Of a stretch of 64,000 nt of DNA, positions 8,441 to 15,066 are shown one piece after another. The notes under the pieces were generated by a model that was not told where the DNA came from, searched no databases, and saw only the letters and a list, made by a program, of their open reading frames with translations. How positions within the stretch are numbered: position 1 is the first letter of the stretch; each line of letters starts with the position of its first letter. The stretch is from CAITNM01 sp021298215. GTDB taxonomy: Bacteria; Pseudomonadota; Alphaproteobacteria; Paracaedibacterales; CAITNM01. The position numbers and the translations under genes were made by a program. Location of the stretch: assembly GCA_046309815.1 (NCBI GenBank), contig JBKCOJ010000005.1, positions 124,001-188,000 on the forward strand. The letters are read 5' to 3'.

Positions 8441-9084
8441 GCAACAACCTTCTCTTCTTCATCTATTAAATATTTCCCTTTTAAATAAAGAGATTCATTG
8501 ATTTCACGCAATCTCAATTCGAAGTATCCAGAATTTAGTGGCTTTAAATGCAGACCTTTTGTAATTGCCACAAGCTCTTTAAAAAATGAATCGCTTGACA
8601 TAAATTTTTTTGCTTCAAATTCAACAAAGGTACCTAGATCCGAAAACTTATCAACCGCAACAATAAATGTTTCATCTTCATAAATATCACGTATTTTTTG
8701 CAGCACCATAAGTGATTGCAGATTATTTGCTCTCAAAAATTCTTCAAACGTATATGGATGAGGGCATTTGATGGATATTATCTTTTGCAGGGTTTCAATA
8801 ATAGAAATAGTAGAGCTTTCAAACGGAAGTTCAATATTATATTCATGACAACTAGCACCATATTCCACATTATGTGAGCCTAGATGTTCAGGATTAAATT
8901 TAAAATCAAGCGATTTTCCATTTCGCACACGTATATAAATTCCATCTTGATAGAATAAACCATCGGGCGTGTCTAAATACTCATCACTAATAACTTTTGA
9001 AGAAGTAAACTTTTTGCTTACCAAAAAATCTTTTAAATCTTCCAACACATAAAATCGCTTTTCTATTTCAACCGGATTATCCAT
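8437..9084 (-). CDS. CYTH domain protein (possible triphosphatase or class IV adenylate cyclase relative)
   Basis: The CYTH superfamily forms an acidic and basic residue-lined tunnel that binds triphosphates with metal ions. Expected elements are present: an N-terminal VEIEKRF (residues 5-11, variant of ExExK), the DEYLDTPDGLFYQDGIYIRVR segment with conserved basic residues, DFKFN, and the late VDKFSDLGTFVEFE with its metal-binding glutamates. Length 215 is moderate. The substrate (thiamine triphosphate, inorganic triphosphate, or ATP to cAMP) cannot be decided. It is coupled by a 4-base overlap to the downstream flavoprotein gene and is preceded by a strong terminator of the gene upstream. 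Confidence 0.75.
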   Translation of the reverse strand: MDNPVEIEKRFYVLEDLKDFLVSKKFTSSKVISDEYLDTPDGLFYQDGIYIRVRNGKSLDFKFNPEHLGSHNVEYGASCHEYNIELPFESSTISIIETLQKIISIKCPHPYTFEEFLRANNLQSLMVLQKIRDIYEDETFIVAVDKFSDLGTFVEFEAKKFMSSDSFFKELVAITKGLHLKPLNSGYFELRLREINESLYLKGKYLIDEEEKVVA

Positions 9085-9102
9085 TTCAATCCTTCGCTCT
9101 AA

Positions 9103-9132
9103 TAAAAAAGCAGCCGAAATAATCCGGCTGCT
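9103..9132 (-). terminator. Rho-independent terminator after the rhodanese gene
   Basis: On the minus strand AGCAGCCG and CGGCTGCT form a perfect 8-bp stem with an 8-base loop and are followed by TTTTTT. It lies 20 bases after the stop of the rhodanese gene and separates it from the CYTH gene. Confidence 0.9.
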
Positions 9133-9151
9133 AAAGCAAAGTTATTCTTAC

Positions 9152-9586
9152 TTATTCGTGTTCGTCAACAGGCTTATTGTTTTCGGTCCATTCCTCAATA
9201 CCACCTGCATAATGGCCAATATTTGTATAGCCAAGCCCAACTAAACGTTCTGCCAATGTCATACTTGCTGGACATTTTACATTCCCGCAATACACAATAA
9301 TTGCAGCATTCTTATCTTTTAAGGTCTTTTTTATTTCTTTATCATCTGCATTCGCTGCTATAAAGATGGCGCCTTTAATTTTCTTTTTACCATTACCACG
9401 CGCGTCAATAATAATAGATTTTCCAAGCACTTGCTCAACTTCGTCCATTGTTTTCTCAGAAATGGTTGGCGAAGCTTTTTCACTGCTTGCTACTTTTGTA
9501 TCAGCTGCTGCAGAAAGATCAGCCCCAACAATTGCAGCCACTACCAAACCAATTACAGAAAGTAAACGAATCATCATTGCACTCAT
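9152..9586 (-). CDS. exported rhodanese-like domain protein
   Basis: Single-domain rhodanese homologue, probably periplasmic. The ATG at 9586 is preferred to an upstream in-frame one at 9625 because AGAGGAG precedes it by a good distance and because it places a signal peptide at the N-terminus (MIRLLSVIGLVVAAIVG, cut near AAA-DT). The domain includes IIDARG, the catalytic-loop cysteine in IVYCGNVKCPAS, the helix AERLVGLGYTNI and the end motif YAGGIEEWTEN. It could act as sulfurtransferase or simply bind thiols; the substrate is unknown. It is transcribed alone and ended by the hairpin at 9103-9132. Confidence 0.85.
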   Translation of the reverse strand: MSAMMIRLLSVIGLVVAAIVGADLSAAADTKVASSEKASPTISEKTMDEVEQVLGKSIIIDARGNGKKKIKGAIFIAANADDKEIKKTLKDKNAAIIVYCGNVKCPASMTLAERLVGLGYTNIGHYAGGIEEWTENNKPVDEHE

Positions 9587-9682
9587 AAAAACTCCTCTAA
9601 AGATAAATGCGACTTTCCATAGCATTAAAAGACAAAATCAGGCTAAAATCAATCAAATAAAGATTAGCAATCAGTAAAGTTA

Positions 9683-11197
9683 GTGAACCGTAAAGTTGTT
9701 TTATGTATTCTTGATGGCTGGGGTATTAGCTCAGACAATTCTTATAATGGAATTAAAGCAGCAAAATATTGGCCGAGCATTTTAAGAAAATATCCTAACA
9801 CTCAGCTACAGGCATCTGACCATTACGTTGGCCTCCCCGATGGACAAATGGGTAATAGCGAGGTAGGGCACATGACAATTGGTTTAGGGCGTGTCGTGAT
9901 GCAAGATTTACCAAAAATTGATCATGCAATCGCTGAGAAAAACTTTGAACAAAATTCAATAGTTCAAAATGCTATTAAGCAACTAAAAAAAACTCAAAAG
10001 CCTTGCCATGTAATGGGTTTACTATCACCAGGTGGCGTGCATTCGCACATGAATCATATGATTTATGTTGTAAAGCTTTTAAGTGAGGCCGGCATTTTTG
10101 TTCATGTACATGGATTCCTAGATGGCCGAGATACATCACCCAAAAGCGCTAAAAAGTATATAAAGCAATTTTTAGATGCCACTAAAAATTATCCGGATAT
10201 TCATTTGTCCTCCTTATGTGGTCGTTATTTTTCAATGGACCGTGATAACAGATGGGAGAGAACAGAGCTTGCTTATCAAGGAATTGTGCAGGCAAAAGCC
10301 CCAAGATTTTCCTCTCCTCTTGAAGCTATTCAAAGTAATTATGAACAAAACATAACAGACGAATTCATCACGCCTATAATTTCAGAATCATACGTTGGCA
10401 TGCAAGATGGTGATGGCCTTTGGATGATTAATTTCCGATCAGATCGAGTTCGACAAATTTTACGCAGTTTATTGTCTGTTGATTTTGACAAATTCAAGAG
10501 AGAAAAAATTGTTCATTTTGGCACTACTTTAGCGATGAATGAGTATGCTCTAGATCTTACGCCTTTGATCCCTTCAATATTCGAAAAAAGTACCGTCAAT
10601 CAAAGCCTAGGCGAGATAATTTCAAATTTGGGCTTAAAACAATTACGCATTGCAGAAACCGAGAAATATGCTCATGTGACATTCTTTTTAAACGGTGGCC
10701 AAGAATCTCCTTTTAAAAATGAGGAACGTATCCTTATACCTTCTCCCGAAGTTTCCACATACGATTTAAAACCCGAGATGTCAGCTCAGGAAGTGACGCA
10801 TGCCGTTACAAGCGCAATGGAACGAGAAGATCTTAGCTTAATTGTAGTCAATTATGCTAATGCAGATATGGTAGGACATACAGGAAACATAGAGGCTGTA
10901 GATCATGCAATAGAATGTATTGATGAATGCTTAAAATCGCTAGAAGAAAAAGCTTTCAAAAATAACTGGGCACTTGTTGTAACCGCAGATCATGGTAATG
11001 CAGAATGCATGCGAGAAGAAGATGAGTTAACAATGCACACAGCACATACTTGCAATCCCGTGCCGTTTGTAATGATTAATTCAAATGAAACAGGATTCTT
11101 AAAACCTGGATCGCTTGCTGATATAGCTCCTACCATTTTAAAAATTATGAATATTGAACAGCCAAAAGAGATGACTGGAAAATCGCTATTATGCTGA
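9683..11197 (+). CDS. gpmI: 2,3-bisphosphoglycerate-independent phosphoglycerate mutase
   Basis: Interconverts 3- and 2-phosphoglycerate in glycolysis using two Mn ions and a serine. The N-terminus carries the alkaline-phosphatase-superfamily metal site LCILDGWGI, the catalytic serine lies in QMGNSEVGHM, and the late metal ligands are in NYANADMVGHTG and VVTADHGNAE. Length 504 is standard. Translation starts at GTG 9683, the codon right before the conserved N-terminus. The gene heads a gpmI-envC-ctpA cluster that is common in alphaproteobacteria, with 7-base and 4-base overlaps. Confidence 0.96.
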   Translation: MNRKVVLCILDGWGISSDNSYNGIKAAKYWPSILRKYPNTQLQASDHYVGLPDGQMGNSEVGHMTIGLGRVVMQDLPKIDHAIAEKNFEQNSIVQNAIKQLKKTQKPCHVMGLLSPGGVHSHMNHMIYVVKLLSEAGIFVHVHGFLDGRDTSPKSAKKYIKQFLDATKNYPDIHLSSLCGRYFSMDRDNRWERTELAYQGIVQAKAPRFSSPLEAIQSNYEQNITDEFITPIISESYVGMQDGDGLWMINFRSDRVRQILRSLLSVDFDKFKREKIVHFGTTLAMNEYALDLTPLIPSIFEKSTVNQSLGEIISNLGLKQLRIAETEKYAHVTFFLNGGQESPFKNEERILIPSPEVSTYDLKPEMSAQEVTHAVTSAMEREDLSLIVVNYANADMVGHTGNIEAVDHAIECIDECLKSLEEKAFKNNWALVVTADHGNAECMREEDELTMHTAHTCNPVPFVMINSNETGFLKPGSLADIAPTILKIMNIEQPKEMTGKSLLC

Positions 11198-12087
11198 GAA
11201 TCTTCTTCATTTTTATTATATTTTCCTCCCTGCACTCTCAGATCAATAACGATACAAATATACGAGCGCAAAATTGGCATTACATCCAACAACAAATTGT
11301 TAGCATTCAACAGGAATATACTAACTTTCAAAATGATAAGACAATAAATAATCAAGAGTTTTTTAATACTCAACAGCAACTAGGTGCTCTATATTTTTCA
11401 CAAAGAAGGTATAATCTAGGTTTTGGCACATCTTTGCTTCCTTCAGAATGTGCTGTGCATAATTATGTAAGAAAAAAAACCTTTCTAATTTTAAAACTCA
11501 AAGAATTAATGCCTATCTATAAAAAGTATGCAGAGAAATACAAAGAAAAATACGCAAAGTTAAATACGAGCAGCAATCGAAAAAAAATCAAGGAATTAGA
11601 GAAACTTAACGATCTATATTTGAAGTCTTTCGACGATTTCAAATTAATGAACAGAAACCCAATAAATATAATGACAGCTGAAAAAATCTCTTCCCTTCAA
11701 AAATCGATAAAAAATCAGCCTTTTCGTACTATTAAAAAATCTTCTAGCTTACTTAGCTGGATAACGCCTGTAGCAGGAATCAAGCAATCACAAGATTTCA
11801 CTATTTGGTCCCCATTAGAGAACGCTGTTATTCTTTGTCCGGATTCAGGTATTGTTACATTAATTGGAGTTTTAGGTAATTCACTTGTTGTGTTTATTAA
11901 GCAAAACCATTTCACGTATATCATTACTGGCATTAATGAGTGCTACATTAAAAAAGGAGATATGGTAAAACAAGGAGATATATTGGGATTTTGCGCAAAG
12001 AAAAATCCAGCTTTAGTTGAATTACAATTATGGCGCGATGACACTCTCTTAGATCCATCTCCTTATCACAAAGCAATCCAACTATGA
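11191..12087 (+). CDS. envC: EnvC-like murein hydrolase activator with degenerate LytM/M23 domain
   Basis: Probable periplasmic activator of cell-wall amidases at division, judged from place and architecture. A signal peptide (residues 1-17) precedes a helical coiled-coil-like part (about 25-150, with KKYAEKYKEKYAKL), followed by a C-terminal domain resembling LytM peptidase: WSPLENAVILCPDSGIV, then NHFTYIITGI, GDMVKQGDILGF and VELQLWRDDTLLDPSPY. The zinc ligands of active M23 peptidases (HxxxD and HxH) are missing, as in EnvC, so it should act by binding. It overlaps gpmI by 7 bases and ctpA by 4, the order found in many alphaproteobacteria. Sequence similarity is weak; synteny supports the call. 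Confidence 0.75.
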   Translation: MLRIFFIFIIFSSLHSQINNDTNIRAQNWHYIQQQIVSIQQEYTNFQNDKTINNQEFFNTQQQLGALYFSQRRYNLGFGTSLLPSECAVHNYVRKKTFLILKLKELMPIYKKYAEKYKEKYAKLNTSSNRKKIKELEKLNDLYLKSFDDFKLMNRNPINIMTAEKISSLQKSIKNQPFRTIKKSSSLLSWITPVAGIKQSQDFTIWSPLENAVILCPDSGIVTLIGVLGNSLVVFIKQNHFTYIITGINECYIKKGDMVKQGDILGFCAKKNPALVELQLWRDDTLLDPSPYHKAIQL

Positions 12088-13193
12088 AAAAACTCTCGCA
12101 TTTACTTTTTTTGCTTACAAGCTGCACAAATCCTTATCAAAAATTACATCATAGTTTAGATGAAACTTTATCTATTATTGAAGAATTTTATCCAGAACAA
12201 CCCCCCATAGAAAAACTTCGCCAGGGAATGCTTCAAGGATTAATTCAAGGCGTAGATGGACACGGCTCATACCTTAGCGAGGAACAATTAAGATCGTTAG
12301 TTGAAAAAGTTGAAGGAGGAAAACTAAAATTAGGAATAGTTTTAGCAAAACATAAAGACGGCTTAATTGTTAGAAAAGTTTATGAAAATTCAGCAGGGTA
12401 TTTAGCTGACATTAAAGAGAGCGATATTTTTACAAGACTTGATGAAATATCTTTGAATAGTATCAATTTAAATGATTTTCCTCGTCTCATAAAAGAAGAG
12501 AGGCCTTACTCAATTACCCTTCTAAGAAAAAATAAATGCCTGACAAAGTCCATAACACCTGGATTTTTTGTGCCCCCCTCCACAGAATTGAAATGGCTCA
12601 AAAAAATTGCGCATTTGAAATTCGATTGTATTAGCAAAGAAGGAGCAAAAGAAGTCGAAAATCAATTACATAAAATTAAATCCGCGCCAGGATTAAAAGG
12701 ATTAATACTTGATCTTCGTGATTGTCCAGGAGGTAGCTTTGAAGCAGCTGTAGGTATAGCAAGCCAATTTTTAGATGGACATGTAGTAATTGAAATGCAG
12801 AAGAAGAAGGAGTTGTCAAAATTTTCTTCTGCATCTTCAGATACTTTAAATAAATTACCTATAGTAATATTGCAAAATAAAAATACGTGCTCTGCCGGAG
12901 AAATCATAGCCGCCGCTCTCAAAGCACATAAACGTGCTATACTCATCGGAACTACTACTGGTGGAAACGCTACAGCTAAAGAAATTTTCCATTATCCTAA
13001 CCGTAGTGACGGGCTAATCTTAACCATTGCATTTTTAAATGACCCTCTTGGAAAAAGAATAAATAACGAAGGTATAGAACCACACATGAAAATTGAAGAG
13101 TCACCATTGGGACATCAAAAAAGCAAAGATATTTATATTAATAAGGCATTAGAAATTTTACAGAAAAATCCTCAACCAGGTAAAACTGATTGA
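12084..13193 (+). CDS. ctpA: S41 family C-terminal processing peptidase, lipoprotein, probably inactive
   Basis: CtpA/Tsp-type periplasmic protease homologue. The N-terminus ends in a lipobox (LLTSC, Cys 14), so it should be a lipoprotein. It continues with a helical lid, a PDZ domain (about residues 85-150, GKLKLGIVLAKHKDG) and the S41 core with LILDLRDCPGGSFEAA and TCSAGEIIAAALK. Ser270 aligns with the catalytic serine, but the position of the catalytic lysine (25 residues later, usually in FGKG) is Asn295. The enzyme is therefore likely inactive or atypical. It is the last gene of the gpmI-envC-ctpA unit. A hairpin spanning its stop forms the transcript end. Confidence 0.88.
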   Translation: MKKLSHLLFLLTSCTNPYQKLHHSLDETLSIIEEFYPEQPPIEKLRQGMLQGLIQGVDGHGSYLSEEQLRSLVEKVEGGKLKLGIVLAKHKDGLIVRKVYENSAGYLADIKESDIFTRLDEISLNSINLNDFPRLIKEERPYSITLLRKNKCLTKSITPGFFVPPSTELKWLKKIAHLKFDCISKEGAKEVENQLHKIKSAPGLKGLILDLRDCPGGSFEAAVGIASQFLDGHVVIEMQKKKELSKFSSASSDTLNKLPIVILQNKNTCSAGEIIAAALKAHKRAILIGTTTGGNATAKEIFHYPNRSDGLILTIAFLNDPLGKRINNEGIEPHMKIEESPLGHQKSKDIYINKALEILQKNPQPGKTD

Positions 13194-13198
13194 GGATT
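13160..13198 (-). terminator. terminator hairpin shared by convergent genes
   Basis: AATCCTCAA (13167-13175) pairs perfectly with TTGAGGATT (13190-13198) around a 14-base loop. On the minus strand it is followed by TTTTTC and lies 6 bases after the stop of the secreted-protein gene at 13205. On the plus strand it overlaps the ctpA stop but lacks a strong U-run, so its main use is for the minus-strand gene. Confidence 0.7.
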
Positions 13199-13204
13199 AA
13201 ACCT

Positions 13205-14806
13205 TTAACTGTATTCCACTGTAGGATTCAAGACCATACCCGGAATTTTTGGAGCCGGAGCTTTTGCTATAGAATCAGTTGTTGTTAACACATTAGCTGA
13301 ATTTGTAAATGATTTTACGGCTGGTAATGTATAGTCTGGTGTTCTATAAAGTTTTACCGTACAGCTATCCGCGCCTATTCCTGCCGCAGCTGTCTCTTCG
13401 CTGATATTAAATAAGTTAGAATCTTTGATAAACACTGCCTCGTAAGCGCCACGAAGTTTTATTTGAGCTACTTCACCAGGGAAATTCGTAGTTTCCGTTA
13501 ATGTGATACATGCTTTATCAACATCACTACTTGAATTTCCTAGTTCTGGGTGTTTCTGTATAGAGAATGGTTGTGAACCGATAAGATCTCCAGCAACGCC
13601 TCGATTAAATGTTATTGGGGATCCAATCACCATATAACCGCCACCCGCTCTTGGCAAGACACTTCTAATGAATGGATCTGCACTTCCTGGTTCTACAAAT
13701 ACGCCACAGTCTCTTGGTAAATCCCCTTGGAACCAACCCAAAGGATCGCTCTCTGGAGATTTTGTGAAAGCAAAACGAATTCTTGTTCCTATACCAGGTT
13801 TTGGTAACGCAAACTGAAGGCCACCTTTCACCATTATATCGTAGCCAGTTGGATCACCAGTTAACCAAACCTCTTTTACGTGATGTGGCAGATATGATAT
13901 TTCTCCTGAACCATCATAACTGTTTGTAAGAACTGTGTTCTGCTCGGCCGGAGTCCCTGTTTGTATGAAATTAATAAAGAGAACTTCACACCATTCTTCA
14001 GGCGTTTCGAAACCTGAAAATCCAGCTGTACTACCAACCGCGATAATGTCGTGGCGTTGATTCTTATTCACTGGTTTACCGGAAGTATAAGAGGTAGGGG
14101 TAGGACTCACATAAGTTGTGCCACCGCTCACTACTAGGTAATAGTTCTCGGCATCCTTTTGATGGGTTAGCACAACATCTGCGTGATTCATATTAATAAG
14201 GGAAATAAAATCCCCTAGAATACCTCCGGGCTCTCTACCTCTAATAATAGGGAAACGAACTCCGCCATGATCATAATCTCCGGGTGCAACGTAAACAGCT
14301 AAATTTCCTGATAAATTCGCAGATTCAACATCAAAGAAGTCACACAACCCATCTGGAAAAACTTTTACCGACAATATAGATGTCGTAGGTGATGTTTGAG
14401 AAAAGCTTTCTAATCTTAATGAATGAGGAACAGCACCATCTACAGCACTTGTTTGTAAATTTCCTCCATTATATACGATCTGTGCCTGTGTTGAGCTTCT
14501 ATATATAGCACCAGCTTTTACCGTCAAAGAACGATTTAAAATTCCTTTATTATCTATAGTTCTTTCTGAAACTATTGTATCGCCTGTCACTACTACTGTG
14601 CTATTCCATTTTAGAAGCCCTGCCCCAATTTTATTAGGATTTCTTTCCAATAGCCCCCCCATTGTGCTCTCTTCCCCTTCATCAACCCTAATATTAAAAA
14701 TTGATTCACTCGAAGGGTAAAGAAAGCAGGTACATACCCATATCAAAAGAAACCTATAAATTCTTTCGCTTATCTTTGGTAGAAACAGCTTGTTTAAATT
14801 AACCAT
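13205..14806 (-). CDS. secreted protein with autotransporter-passenger-like segment, no beta-barrel
   Basis: Large exported protein of unknown function. ATG 14806 is chosen over the upstream in-frame ATG at 14851 because AGGGGAG stands just before it. The signal peptide is FLLIWVCTCFLYP. The first 200 residues look like an autotransporter passenger: KGILNRSLTVKAGAIYRS, YNGGNLQTSAVDGA, then SVKVFPDGLCDFFDVES followed by LSGNLAVYVAPGDYDHGGVR. The rest is beta-rich with many Gly, Pro and Thr and is unrecognised. There is no C-terminal 12-strand barrel in the 533 residues, and the end (NPTVEYS) is not an outer-membrane signal. It is a single-gene unit with a structured 5' leader and a terminator. 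Confidence 0.7.
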   Translation of the reverse strand: MVNLNKLFLPKISERIYRFLLIWVCTCFLYPSSESIFNIRVDEGEESTMGGLLERNPNKIGAGLLKWNSTVVVTGDTIVSERTIDNKGILNRSLTVKAGAIYRSSTQAQIVYNGGNLQTSAVDGAVPHSLRLESFSQTSPTTSILSVKVFPDGLCDFFDVESANLSGNLAVYVAPGDYDHGGVRFPIIRGREPGGILGDFISLINMNHADVVLTHQKDAENYYLVVSGGTTYVSPTPTSYTSGKPVNKNQRHDIIAVGSTAGFSGFETPEEWCEVLFINFIQTGTPAEQNTVLTNSYDGSGEISYLPHHVKEVWLTGDPTGYDIMVKGGLQFALPKPGIGTRIRFAFTKSPESDPLGWFQGDLPRDCGVFVEPGSADPFIRSVLPRAGGGYMVIGSPITFNRGVAGDLIGSQPFSIQKHPELGNSSSDVDKACITLTETTNFPGEVAQIKLRGAYEAVFIKDSNLFNISEETAAAGIGADSCTVKLYRTPDYTLPAVKSFTNSANVLTTTDSIAKAPAPKIPGMVLNPTVEYS

Positions 14807-14829
14807 AACAACTCCCCTAAAACTAGGAG

Positions 14830-14867
14830 AAGTACCCTGCTGTACCCGCATTTACCAAACGGTACTT
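14830..14867 (-). promoter_or_regulatory. 5' leader hairpin before the secreted-protein gene
   Basis: AAGTACC and GGTACTT form a perfect 7-bp stem about 25-60 bases before the start at 14806. A second small stem, GCTAA with TTAGC, lies further upstream (14897-14915). No known riboswitch class is recognised. Confidence 0.4.
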
Positions 14868-14936
14868 ACCCCTTATTTCTCTTTGAAGGATGCCCTTCTA
14901 CTGCTAAGATTAGTTAGCAAGGGTAAACAAACAGTT

Positions 14937-14962
14937 AATTTAATTAAAATTTTAATTAAATT
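14937..14962. repeat. 26-bp perfect AT-only palindrome
   Basis: The two 13-base halves are exact reverse complements, with the centre between 14949 and 14950. It contains only A and T, so chance formation in this AT-rich region is not excluded. It lies between the divergent genes for the secreted protein and mutS, where an operator would make sense. Confidence 0.5.
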
Positions 14963-15009
14963 TTATATATATAGGCTATCTGCTGCTTAGAATATTATTT
15001 TATGACTTA

Positions 15010-15038
15010 AGGACATTTCTAAAAAATTTTGCTATAAG
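15010..15038 (+). promoter_or_regulatory. possible promoter of mutS
   Basis: TATAAG (15033-15038) with AGGACA 17 bases upstream (15010-15015) lies about 30 bases before the mutS start. The -35 box matches the consensus at 4 of 6 positions. Confidence 0.3.
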
Positions 15039-15066
15039 GTAACCTAACGTCTCTTCTTAAAAATTT

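Noticed and set aside
10990..11379. 129-codon minus-strand ORF across the gpmI-envC junction
   Set aside because: Lies antisense to the conserved end of gpmI; composition artefact.
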